Part shown: piece after piece, positions 15,708 through 23,794 of the stretch
Layout: every line of letters starts with the position of its first letter
How positions within the stretch are numbered: position 1 is the stretch's first letter
Translations under genes and position numbers: made by a program
Notes under the pieces: generated by a model
Told to the model about the DNA's origin: nothing
Seen by the model: only the letters and a program-made list of their open reading frames with translations
Databases searched by the model: none
Assembly: GCF_003598715.1 (NCBI RefSeq)
Contig: NZ_QZFU01000023.1
Coordinates: 248,001-312,000 of the forward strand
Length of the DNA: 64,000 nucleotides
Reading direction: 5' to 3'
Source of the DNA: Nocardia panacis
GTDB taxonomy: Bacteria > Actinomycetota > Actinomycetes > Mycobacteriales > Mycobacteriaceae

Positions 15708-16829
15708 ATGACGAACGGGTGCCGCCTGTGCGGATCGACCTGGTTGCGCACCGTGCTCGATCTCGGGAAAGTGCCTGCGGCCGACTGGTTTCCGGCTGCG
15801 GACACACCGATCGCGCCCGATGAGGCGGCACACGAGCTGCGTATGGTCCGGTGCGGTGCGTGTGGGCTGGCCCAACTCGCCGACGACGACACCGTGACGC
15901 AGGAGCCGCGCGGTGTGGAACCGCAAGCCCTGCGCGAGCAAGCCGCCGCGGCGGTGCGGCAGGTCTCCGGCTTGCTGACCGGTGGCACGGTGCGCGAATT
16001 CGGGAGTCCGCACGGCGGCACCTGGCTACCGCTGCTCACCGGGCGCGGCTACGTCGAGACGCGGGGCGCAGCGGATCTGGTGCTGGATTCCTTCGGGATC
16101 ATGCACCGCCCGGACCAGGGCGCCGCGATACTCGAGCGTGCCGCGGCCACCGCGCCCGACGGAGTGCTGCTGCTGCAATTCCACTCACTGGCCGCCATCG
16201 TCGCGTTGAATCAGTGGAATGCGCTGCGGCACGGGCATTTCGCCTACTATTCGCTGGCGGCGCTGCGGGAGCTGCTCGCCGACGCGGGGATGTCGGCGGC
16301 GACGGCGTGGACCTTCCCGCTCTACGGTGGCACGACGCTGGTGGCGGCCCGACACGGCACGCATCCGCCGGACGCGGCGATCTCGGCGATACTGGCCGTC
16401 GAGGAGCCGATGACGAGTGCCCCTGCGGTAGCGCGGCTTCAGTTCGGTGCGGATCGGCATATCCGCGCGCTGCGCGAGCGGCTGACGCTGGCGGCCGAGC
16501 GTGGGCAGCGGGTGTACGCCTACGGTGCGGCATCCAGGGCGGTGGCCGTCTTCAGCCGCGCCGGATTGCATCGTGGGCTGATCGCGGCCGTCGCCGACGC
16601 CTCCCCCGCCAAACAGGGTCGACGCATGCCGGGCACCGATATCCCCATCGTCGCGCCCGCCGAACTCCTCGCCGCGGCACCCGATCTGGTGCTTCTCACC
16701 CTCCCCGATCTGCTGGCAGAGGTCAGGGAGCGCTATCCGGAACTGGACGGGCGGTGGTTGCTCGACGAGCCCGCCGTGCTCGACGGATCCGATGGCACGC
16801 CACCGGATCCGGTCCGCGTCGAGGAGTAG
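15708..16829 (+). CDS. C-methyltransferase paralogue with altered active site
   Basis: 373-residue protein with the same three-domain plan as the product of 11946-13238: a zinc-type N-terminus (CRLC near residue 5, CGAC near residue 49), a SAM-domain-like centre and a C-terminal YAYGAASRAVAVFSRAG segment. The SAM motif reads EFGSPHGGTWL instead of EVASNDGYLL, and the catalytic YHEHFQYY is replaced by RHGHFAYY (bases 16227-16250), losing the Tyr and Glu. It may bind a sugar nucleotide without methylating, act as a partner subunit, or do different chemistry. It follows the epimerase by six bases, in the same operon. Confidence 0.8.
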   Translation: MTNGCRLCGSTWLRTVLDLGKVPAADWFPAADTPIAPDEAAHELRMVRCGACGLAQLADDDTVTQEPRGVEPQALREQAAAAVRQVSGLLTGGTVREFGSPHGGTWLPLLTGRGYVETRGAADLVLDSFGIMHRPDQGAAILERAAATAPDGVLLLQFHSLAAIVALNQWNALRHGHFAYYSLAALRELLADAGMSAATAWTFPLYGGTTLVAARHGTHPPDAAISAILAVEEPMTSAPAVARLQFGADRHIRALRERLTLAAERGQRVYAYGAASRAVAVFSRAGLHRGLIAAVADASPAKQGRRMPGTDIPIVAPAELLAAAPDLVLLTLPDLLAEVRERYPELDGRWLLDEPAVLDGSDGTPPDPVRVEE

Positions 16830-16830
16830 G

Positions 16831-16853
16831 CGGCTGCCCCGCGCGGGCAGCCG
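16831..16853. terminator. Hairpin after sugar-nucleotide operon
   Basis: CGGCTGCCC (16831-16839) and GGGCAGCCG (16845-16853) form a perfect 9-bp stem with a five-base loop immediately after the operon's last stop codon. There is no T-run, as is common in actinobacteria. Confidence 0.7.
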
Positions 16854-16971
16854 ACTCGGCTCGTCACGACCATTGTGTTTCACCGGGTACGCGTTTCGAC
16901 GCATCGCAGTTGAGGGCGATCGTCGAAAGTCCTCGCGCGCCCGGCACGCTGAGAACAGGGGCTCCATCTGT

Positions 16972-17610
16972 ATGAGAAATAGCAAACGCGTCCGTCGCAG
17001 GTATGCGCGCGCCGTCGCGGCGGTCGCCATCGTGGTAGCCGGACTCGCCGTCGGCGCGGGCGCCGCGACGGCCGGGATCGACAGCACCAATGCCGTGGTC
17101 GATCACGGCGACCGCACCGTGGAGGCCATCCAGCGCGACACCCGCATCGATTTCGTCCCGCCGCTCGACGGAAATCCACTGACCAGGGAGTGGTTTCACG
17201 ACGGCGAGGCGGGATTCCGTATCGGCGGACCCGATGCCGAATCGTGGAGCGGGCACGTCACCATCGGCTACCAGGTCGGCTATCCGGCCACGTTGAACGG
17301 CAGGATCAAATTCAACTGGAACACACCGGGTTTGGGTGTCGACCTCGGCGGCAGCGATGGGGTCAAGGCACGCATCGACAGTCTGATCCCGCAGTTCGGG
17401 GTCGAACTCGACGCCGGGTTCGGACCGGGTATCCAGTCCGTCGAATGCGCGGGCGGCGACGTCTCGGGCAGCGACGGGTTCATTCGGATGTCCGGGTTCC
17501 ACGGTAGCGTCACCGGAGTGCTCGGGCAGACCACGATTCGGCCGTGGGTCCGGGTGGTGGGTTCCAGCGGGGATACCGTCGTGACCTACGGGCGGACCTG
17601 GACCATCTAG
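16972..17610 (+). CDS. MspA family porin
   Basis: 212-residue exported protein. The signal peptide has a basic start, a hydrophobic core AVAAVAIVVAGLAVGAGAA and cleavage near ATAG. The mature part carries MspA family hallmarks: DRTVEAIQRDT, a PLDGNPLTREWFHDGEA segment, TIGYQVGYPATL and GPGIQSVE, ending in TTIRPWVRV and VTTYG-like VVTYGRTW. MspA and the nocardial Nfp porins form octameric channels through the mycolate outer membrane. Start ATG 16972. It is flanked by hairpins on both sides, so probably transcribed alone. Confidence 0.92.
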   Translation: MRNSKRVRRRYARAVAAVAIVVAGLAVGAGAATAGIDSTNAVVDHGDRTVEAIQRDTRIDFVPPLDGNPLTREWFHDGEAGFRIGGPDAESWSGHVTIGYQVGYPATLNGRIKFNWNTPGLGVDLGGSDGVKARIDSLIPQFGVELDAGFGPGIQSVECAGGDVSGSDGFIRMSGFHGSVTGVLGQTTIRPWVRVVGSSGDTVVTYGRTWTI

Positions 17611-17617
17611 TTCGTCG

Positions 17618-17645
17618 GGTCCGTGCGGGATCGTTCGCACGGACC
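17618..17645. terminator. Bidirectional hairpin between porin and pyruvyl transferase genes
   Basis: GGTCCGTGCG (17618-17627) pairs perfectly with CGCACGGACC (17636-17645) across an eight-base loop, between two convergent stop codons. Confidence 0.75.
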
Positions 17646-17664
17646 TCTCATTTCGCGTGCTCGA

Positions 17665-19065
17665 TCACCTTCGCGGCACCACGATCTCGGCACTCGACCG
17701 CGGATCCCCGAAGGACCAGATCACCGAGCTCCCGTCGACCGGGGCGTGACATCCGGGTCGATCGCCCGCCACCAGATCGAACACTCGATCCAACGCCGTA
17801 CGACCGGCCTCGATCTGCGCCAACGCTCTCTCGTGCAAGGGATCTCGCAGCAGTGGCGCATCCGACCAGGACGTGCGCACGGCCGTCGCGAGGTCCGAGT
17901 CGAGTGTTGGGGAGTCCAAGCGCAGGACGCACATGTCGGCATCGAACATCGTGGCCAGTCCACGGAATCGCGCTGCCGCGCACGGTGATTCGGCCAGCGC
18001 GACCGCCGGGATGCCCTGCGCCAGAGCGCAGACGGCGAGGTTGTAGGAGGCGGTGATCACGACCCGACATCCCGCGATCCGGCGCGCCACTTCCGTCGCC
18101 GTCGCGGTGGGAGACACCGCTGGTCGAGCACGATCCGAACCGGCCATCAGGTACAGGGTGGCTCGGCGATCGTTCTCGGAACCGATCAGGGGCAGTATGC
18201 CCGCGTTCAGATGACTCGCGAGTTTGCGGACAGCGGTGCCCAGAGCGGCCATGGCCGCCTTGCCGATCGAGTCGTTCAAGCGGACGCACAGACCGATATC
18301 ATCGCCGATTCGCGCGTCGCGCAGGCGATAGGCGTACTCGATGGCATCCTCGCCCGTCACCATGATGCGGGCCGGAGGTACACCGAGGTCGGTCAGCAGT
18401 CGCGGACCGCGTTCGGATTCGCGGACCGCGATCAGATCCACCGCGGGCAGCACCTTTCGCGCACGGGCGGCCAGTTCGGCGTCCTCGATCGGGCCGATGC
18501 CCTGACCCACCATGGCGGTGGGAATGCCCTGTGCGGCAGCGTATTCCAGCAGATCGAGGGTGCGGTGCGCCTGATCGCGCTCGGCATCGCACAGGTAGCC
18601 GCCACCTGCGGCCAACACCAGATCGACCCCGCGCGCCGCGGCGAATACCTGCGGCGGGGCCGAAGCGCGCGGGACTTTCCACGGCCGCATCCTGTCGCGG
18701 GAATCCGCGATGGCCGCCTGCCAGCGCAGCGCCATCGGGTCGACCAGTTTCGCCGCGGCAGTGCGCCTTACCCTGGAGCGCAGATCCCGGCTCGGCCAGC
18801 TCCAATCCGGGCCGCTGATCGGCTCCACCCGCGGCGACAACCCGCGCAGCACCGCAGGCCGATGCGTCAGCACCCCGATTCGCGCCAGCGGCCACCGCTC
18901 CCGCAGCCGCTCCACCGTGATCGTCAACGCGGCGATGTCGCCGCGATCCCGCAACCGATATGTCCCGTTCTCCACCAGTATTCGCGGCCCACCAGCGCGG
19001 CGCGCACCAACAATTCCCACAATCAGACCTCCCGCCTGCCCCCGCGGGTGACTCGTGTCCGGCAC
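17665..19065 (-). CDS. Polysaccharide pyruvyl transferase family protein
   Basis: 466-residue protein resembling the WcaK/CsaB superfamily, which transfers pyruvate from PEP to glycans as ketals. Visible hallmarks are the N-terminal ILVENGTYRLRDRGDIAAL, the LVLAAGGGYLCD motif, MVGQGIGPIED, LIAVRESERG and the C-terminal VITASYNLAVCALAQGIPAVAL nucleotide-fold segment. The C-terminal extension beyond about residue 400 is variable. GTG 19065 has AGGA five bases before it. It is divergent from the aminotransferase gene and close to the sugar operon, fitting a role in decorating an envelope glycan. The acceptor is unknown. Confidence 0.75.
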   Translation of the reverse strand: MPDTSHPRGQAGGLIVGIVGARRAGGPRILVENGTYRLRDRGDIAALTITVERLRERWPLARIGVLTHRPAVLRGLSPRVEPISGPDWSWPSRDLRSRVRRTAAAKLVDPMALRWQAAIADSRDRMRPWKVPRASAPPQVFAAARGVDLVLAAGGGYLCDAERDQAHRTLDLLEYAAAQGIPTAMVGQGIGPIEDAELAARARKVLPAVDLIAVRESERGPRLLTDLGVPPARIMVTGEDAIEYAYRLRDARIGDDIGLCVRLNDSIGKAAMAALGTAVRKLASHLNAGILPLIGSENDRRATLYLMAGSDRARPAVSPTATATEVARRIAGCRVVITASYNLAVCALAQGIPAVALAESPCAAARFRGLATMFDADMCVLRLDSPTLDSDLATAVRTSWSDAPLLRDPLHERALAQIEAGRTALDRVFDLVAGDRPGCHAPVDGSSVIWSFGDPRSSAEIVVPRR

Positions 19066-19255
19066 GAATTCCTTTTCGCGAATCTACCCCACCGCACCGC
19101 ACCGCTCCAGCGCGCACCAACCACGTACCAACCTTCTAGTTCGTTGCGCCCGAACACAATTCGGAGTCGATTTCATCCGACCTTCCGCATGCGCGGCACC
19201 TAGACTGGTGTGCGCGCAAGCGCGTTCGGCGCGGTCGAAACCCTCAGGAGCCCTC

Positions 19256-20599
19256 ATGCACGCAACCCAGCCGCGCCGGGATTTCACCCGCAGCAATGAA
19301 CTTCAGGCACGGCTACACGAACTGGTGCCCGGTGGGGCACACACCTACGCGCGGGGGTCGGATCAGTATCCGGAGTTCATGGCGCCGATCCTGGTGCGCG
19401 GCGCGGGCTGCCGGGTGTGGGACGCGGACGGCAACAGCTATATCGAATACGGGATGGGGCTGCGGTCGGTCACGCTCGGGCACGGGTATCGGCCCGTGGT
19501 GGCGGCGGTGACGCGCGCCATCGCGGACGGGGTCGGCTTCAGCAGGCCCACCGAACTGGAAGTGCGTGCCGCCGAGGACTTTCTGGCCCTGGTGCCCGGC
19601 GCGGACATGGTGAAATTCGCCAAGAACGGGTCTGACGCCACCACCGCCGCCGTCCGCCTCGCCCGCGCCGCCACCGGGCGCACCCTCGTCGCGGTCTGCG
19701 ATCAACCCTTCTTCTCGGTGGACGACTGGTTCATCGGCACCACCGCCATGGACAGCGGCATACCACCCGAGATCGCCGCGGGCACCGTGCGTTTCGACTA
19801 CAACGATCTGCCCTCGCTGGCCGAGGCGCTGGCGGGCGGGCAGGTCGCGGCGGTGGTCATGGAGGCGGCGACGGCGCTGCACGAACCGGAACCCGGCTTC
19901 CTGCAAGGTGTTCGACAGCTGTGCGACCGACACGGGACGCTACTGGTATTCGACGAGATGATCACCGGGTTCCGCTGGTCGGCGGGCGGCGCGCAGCAGG
20001 TCTACGGTGTGCGGCCCGATCTGTCCTGCTGGGGCAAGGCCATGGGCAACGGGTTTCCCCTCTCCGCACTGGCGGGCAGGCGCGAACTCATGGAACTCGG
20101 CGGTCTGCGCACCGACCGCGACCGCGTCTTCCTGCTGTCCACCACCCACGGCCCGGAATCCGGATCCCTGGCCGCCTTCCGCGCCGTCGCCCACGAGTAC
20201 ACCATCGGCGATCCCATCGCCCGCATGGAGCACGCGGGCCGCCGCCTCGCCGACGGTTTCAACGCCATTGCCGCCGACCTCGGCATCGCCGACCACCTCC
20301 AGGTCGTCGGCCGCCCCTCCTGCCTCATCTTCCTCACCCGCGACCCCGACGGCCTGCCCTCCCAACCCTTCCGCACCCTGTTCCTGCAGGAACTCCTGCA
20401 CGGCGGCGTCCTCGGCCAATCCTTCGTCACCTCCGCCGCCCACACCGCTGCGGACATAGACCAAACCCTCACCGCCGCAACATCGGCCGCCCACCTCTAC
20501 CGCCGCGCCCTCACCCAAGGCTCCGTCGATGGCCTGCTCACCGGTCGCCCCGTAGCCCCCGCCCTCCGCCGCCACGCCTCCCCCCGCCGACTGCCCTGA
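19256..20599 (+). CDS. Class III aminotransferase, glutamate-1-semialdehyde aminomutase-like
   Basis: 447-residue fold-type I PLP enzyme. It has LVPGGAHTYARG at residue 22, the GMGLRSVTLGHG segment, FAKNGSDATTAAVRLARAAT, the PLP ring-binding DEMITGFRW and the Schiff-base lysine in CWGKAMGNGFPLSAL. AGGAG lies five bases before ATG 19256. True HemL is usually in a heme locus; this copy sits in a glycan region, where such homologues often aminate or isomerise sugars or side chains. Whether it is HemL or a sugar aminotransferase cannot be settled from sequence alone. Confidence 0.8.
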   Translation: MHATQPRRDFTRSNELQARLHELVPGGAHTYARGSDQYPEFMAPILVRGAGCRVWDADGNSYIEYGMGLRSVTLGHGYRPVVAAVTRAIADGVGFSRPTELEVRAAEDFLALVPGADMVKFAKNGSDATTAAVRLARAATGRTLVAVCDQPFFSVDDWFIGTTAMDSGIPPEIAAGTVRFDYNDLPSLAEALAGGQVAAVVMEAATALHEPEPGFLQGVRQLCDRHGTLLVFDEMITGFRWSAGGAQQVYGVRPDLSCWGKAMGNGFPLSALAGRRELMELGGLRTDRDRVFLLSTTHGPESGSLAAFRAVAHEYTIGDPIARMEHAGRRLADGFNAIAADLGIADHLQVVGRPSCLIFLTRDPDGLPSQPFRTLFLQELLHGGVLGQSFVTSAAHTAADIDQTLTAATSAAHLYRRALTQGSVDGLLTGRPVAPALRRHASPRRLP

Positions 20600-20606
20600 G
20601 GCCGGT

Positions 20607-21062
20607 TCAGTCCCAGGCGCTGTCGAAGGTGTCCGAGGCGGCCGAGCGATGATAGGTCTGCTCATCGATCTCGCGCTGCCGCGCTTGCTCCTGCTGCCGC
20701 CGCTGTGCCTCCCGCTCGGCCGCGTTCGCGGCGAAAAAGGTGGAGATCGCATCGAATCGCGGGTCCTCGTAGACCTCCCGCATCGACTCCTGGAACTTCG
20801 GCTCCTTGTCCGCGACGGCGGCCCGGTACGCCGCGAGAATGTCGGCCTCGCCGGGAACCGAGTCCGAGACCAGCCGATTCTCGGCGTGGCGTCATCCCGG
20901 CCGGTGCGCCGACACCCGCGCCGAATTGGTCCAGTCGCCAGGACGTTTGAACGCCTCCGACCACCGAGATCGGCGGGTACGGTCCGGATCCAGCACAACT
21001 CCCGAAATCGCTGCACCGGAGACGTATTCGGCTTGCCGAGCCGGGCACTGTTTGCCGAACAC
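20607..21062 (-). pseudogene. Broken conserved-looking gene with in-frame stop
   Basis: Reading the minus strand from a GTG at 21062 gives coding-like sequence (VVLDPDRTRRSRWSEAFKR, then KRPGDWTNSARV) until a TGA at 20892-20894. The same frame continues at once with equally coding-like sequence (ADILAAYRAAVADKE, EVYEDPRFDAISTFFAA, a Gln/Arg-rich helix) and ends SAWD at 20607. One in-frame stop therefore appears to split a gene of about 150 codons. I do not recognise the family. A shorter protein from an internal ATG after the stop is possible. Confidence 0.45.
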
Positions 21063-21110
21063 ACCACCCGAACCGCAGCCTGACCTCGACAGCCTACGGA
21101 CCCGGGATGC

Positions 21111-21512
21111 TTAAATCCCCCCCAACTCCCCATACGGTACGAGATAGTCGGGATCGACCATGCTCCGCCAACCCCGCTCGGTCGGCTCCAGCGCCCGCCC
21201 GCTCGCGGCAGGATCCTCGGGCCACGGCTCCCGCAGGTGAATCTGGATGTCATCCTGCAAAATCCGCACCAACTCCATCGCGAACCCCGCAGCGGTATCG
21301 CTCCCCGGTTCCGTCGGATCGAGGGCGGCGGTCGTCCCAACCTCCGACACCGCAATACTGACCCACCCCTTCGGCGCGGGCCGCCGCGACACTGCACCGA
21401 ACTCCTGCCAGTCCCCGGTGTACTCGGTACTGACCTCCACCGAGAACCCGAGCGACCGCTCGATATCGGCCGCCACGAGCCGCGCCCCCTCAACCGCATC
21501 GTCTATCTCCAC
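21111..21512 (-). CDS. Hypothetical protein, 133 aa
   Basis: Acidic 133-residue protein with no signal peptide or membrane segment. It contains a GWVSIAVSEVGTT strand pair and an Asp/Glu-rich C-terminus ending YLVPYGELGGI. GTG 21512 is preceded by GGATGAGG. It ends 49 bases before the broken gene at 20607-21062 and in the same frame, so the two may have formed one transcript. I do not recognise a family. Small acidic proteins next to degenerate genes are sometimes immunity proteins, but nothing here proves that. Confidence 0.55.
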   Translation of the reverse strand: MEIDDAVEGARLVAADIERSLGFSVEVSTEYTGDWQEFGAVSRRPAPKGWVSIAVSEVGTTAALDPTEPGSDTAAGFAMELVRILQDDIQIHLREPWPEDPAASGRALEPTERGWRSMVDPDYLVPYGELGGI

Positions 21513-21872
21513 GCCCTCATCCTGCCTTTTCGATCATGGAACCGAGCACTGATTGAGAGGCGTGATATACACGGTGCCGTCGGGGCAGAATGCAGAGCAT
21601 CGACGTGGAGCAAAGCGCTTACAAATTTGGACGAGATAATCGCACCCGGGTTCCATATTGTGACGCGACTCACAGTATGGACTGAGAGTCGTTGCCCCGC
21701 AACAGTTCACTTCGGGCAGTCGACGCACTCGGCTTCAAGCACTCACTCCCGCCCCGATTCCCTGGCGTGTCGGCGGCGAGTCCTGGTTACGGGGCTGAAC
21801 CGGGGTTGAACGCGGCGGGAATGGGAAGTCCGGGACGGGACAGGGGTGGGGTGGGTGTGGGAAGGTCGGGGC
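21513..21872. other. 360-bp low-GC intergenic region
   Basis: This stretch is visibly less GC-rich than its neighbours, especially 21530-21720, and separates divergent genes. Apart from the small cysteine-rich frame described separately I see no gene. Together with the broken gene at 20607-21062 it looks like a decayed or acquired patch. Confidence 0.45.
21534..21728 (-). CDS. Possible small cysteine-rich protein, 64 aa
   Basis: A 64-codon frame starting at GTG 21728 with eight cysteines, including a CC pair and the spaced set in GCDYLVQICKR, RRCSAFCPDG and NQCSVP. The regular cysteine spacing is unusual for a random antisense frame in this genome and suggests a disulfide-rich or metal-binding peptide. 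No signal peptide is evident from this start, and an internal ATG (MEPGCDY) is an alternative. No family recognised. Confidence 0.35.
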   Translation of the reverse strand: MRRLPEVNCCGATTLSPYCESRHNMEPGCDYLVQICKRFAPRRCSAFCPDGTVYITPLNQCSVP

Positions 21873-23558
21873 ATGGATGCGCGTCGGGGTTTCGCGGTGG
21901 GGTTGACTGTCGTGGCAAGTGCGGTTTTGGTGGGCGGTTGCGGTGGGGGTGGGGGGAAGACACCTACGACCGGGGGGGCGGGGGGGGGGATCGTGTCTAC
22001 GGAGGATTTGCCCAAGGCGGGGGCGAATGAGGTGCACTTGTTCGCGTTCAATGATTTGCACGGGAATTTGCAGCCGCCGGGTGGCGCCACGGGGAAGATC
22101 AATGGGGTCGATGCGGGTGGAGCGGCGTTCCTGGCGACGCATTTGGCACGGTTGAAGGCGGCCTATCCGGCCAGTGCGGTGGTTTCGGCGGGGGACAATA
22201 TCAGTGCGAGTCCGATGATCTCCGGATTGTTTCACGACGAGCCGACGATCGACTTTCTGAATTCGGTTGGCATGGCCGCCTCGTCGGTGGGCAACCACGA
22301 ATTCGACCATGGCGTACGGGAGTTGACGCGGATCCAGCAGGGTGGCTGCGCGCCCGACGGGTGCGAACCGGGTGCGCCGTTCACGGGGGCGAAGTTCCCC
22401 TATCTCGCCGCGAATGTCACCGACGCGCAGGGCAATCAGCCGCCCGCACTGAAGCCGTGGACCATGCTCGAACTGGGCGGGCACAAGGTGGGTGTGGTCG
22501 GCACTGTCACTCCCGATACCGCGAATATCGTTTTCCCGGAGGGTATTCGGGGCTTCACCTTCGGCGAGGAGGTGGCCGCGATCAACAAGTACGTGCCGGA
22601 TATCAAGAAGGCGGGCGCGGAGACGATTGTCGCGCTGATGCACGACGGCAGCGCCCAGCAGGTGAAGGGCAATGTCGCGGACTACAACGGGTGCGAGAAT
22701 ATCGGCCCCGATGTCACCCGGTTCGCCAATGGTATCGATCCGGCGGTGTCGGTGCTGGTCACGGGCCACACCCATCAGCCGTACAACTGCACGATCAACG
22801 GCAAGGTGGTCACCCAGGCGGCTTGTTACGGCCGTCTGATCACCGATATCACACTGAAGTTCGACAATGGTGTACGGGCGAGCGCCATCAACCGGGTGGT
22901 GACTCGCGACGCGCCCGCCGACAAGCCGACCGCGGCCCTGGTCGACTTCTATGCCGAGCAGGCCAAGCCGCGGGCCGGGCGGGTGGTGGGCTCCACCTCC
23001 GACACGATCCCCCAGCGGCCGGGTCCGTCCGGTGAGTCGCCGCTGGGCAGCGTGATCGCCGACGCGATGCTGTCCGACACCAAGGCGGGTCCGGCTTCGG
23101 CTGTCGCGGCGCTGATGAATCCGGGCGGTATGCGCACCGACCTCAAGGCGGGTCAGATCACCTACGGCGATCTCTATACGGTGCAGCCGTTCGGAAATCA
23201 GGTCGTCACGGTCACGCTGACCGGTCAGCAGATCCTGCGCCTGCTGGAACAGCAGTGGGACAATCCCAGCAAAACGACGGTGCTGTCCCCCGCCGGGATC
23301 ACCTACAGCTACTCCGCTGCGGCCCCCAACGGCGCGAAGGTCATCGCGGGCAGTGTCCGTATCGCGGGCCAACCGTTGAATCCCGTTGCCGCATACCGGA
23401 TCAGCGCCAACAACTATTTGGTGAGCGGCGGCGACGGCTTCTCGGTGTTCGCCGAGTCGAAGGATCCGACGGTCGGCGCGATCGATCTCGACGTGTTCGA
23501 GCGATTCCTGCGCGATCACCCGATCCAGCCGCCCGCTCCCCGGATCGAGAAGAAGTGA
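21873..23558 (+). CDS. 5'-nucleotidase / metallophosphatase lipoprotein
   Basis: 561-residue exported enzyme. The signal peptide ends in lipobox LVGGC (Cys near residue 23), followed by a Gly-rich linker. The metallophosphatase domain has FNDLHGNL, SAGDNISASP, VGNHEFDHG and GHTHQPY, which supply the dinuclear metal ligands. The C-terminal 5'-nucleotidase domain carries LMNPGGMRTDL, GDLYTVQPFGN and SGGDGFSVF. It would hydrolyse nucleotides or related phosphoesters outside the membrane for phosphate and nucleoside scavenging. ATG 21873 follows GAAGG; two earlier in-frame codons lack a site. Confidence 0.9.
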   Translation: MDARRGFAVGLTVVASAVLVGGCGGGGGKTPTTGGAGGGIVSTEDLPKAGANEVHLFAFNDLHGNLQPPGGATGKINGVDAGGAAFLATHLARLKAAYPASAVVSAGDNISASPMISGLFHDEPTIDFLNSVGMAASSVGNHEFDHGVRELTRIQQGGCAPDGCEPGAPFTGAKFPYLAANVTDAQGNQPPALKPWTMLELGGHKVGVVGTVTPDTANIVFPEGIRGFTFGEEVAAINKYVPDIKKAGAETIVALMHDGSAQQVKGNVADYNGCENIGPDVTRFANGIDPAVSVLVTGHTHQPYNCTINGKVVTQAACYGRLITDITLKFDNGVRASAINRVVTRDAPADKPTAALVDFYAEQAKPRAGRVVGSTSDTIPQRPGPSGESPLGSVIADAMLSDTKAGPASAVAALMNPGGMRTDLKAGQITYGDLYTVQPFGNQVVTVTLTGQQILRLLEQQWDNPSKTTVLSPAGITYSYSAAAPNGAKVIAGSVRIAGQPLNPVAAYRISANNYLVSGGDGFSVFAESKDPTVGAIDLDVFERFLRDHPIQPPAPRIEKK

Positions 23559-23624
23559 TCGGCAAGTAGCTGAAATTCCCTGTTACACACACTAATCGCG
23601 TTCTTGACGCGGTGACCAGAAGCA

Positions 23625-23656
23625 CACCGGCAACTCGCGCGAGCGGGTTGCCGGTG
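23625..23656. terminator. Hairpin after 5'-nucleotidase gene
   Basis: CACCGGCAAC (23625-23634) pairs with GTTGCCGGTG (23647-23656), with further GCGC pairing inside the loop, downstream of the nucleotidase stop. No T-run follows. Confidence 0.6.
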
Positions 23657-23794
23657 CGCGTTCACGCACATTACTGTTGAGTACGTCCAAGGGGCTCCGG
23701 TGCGGTCCAGCACCGCACCAGATGTCCGCATCCGCTGTCGCATGACGGGTATCGCTGTGCCACAACGCGATTCGACATACAGCAGGAGAGTGCG

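Noticed and set aside
21735..23519. 594-codon antisense frame under the 5'-nucleotidase gene
   Set aside because: Composition is Arg/His/Asp-rich as in antisense shadows; the plus strand has all metallophosphatase motifs.
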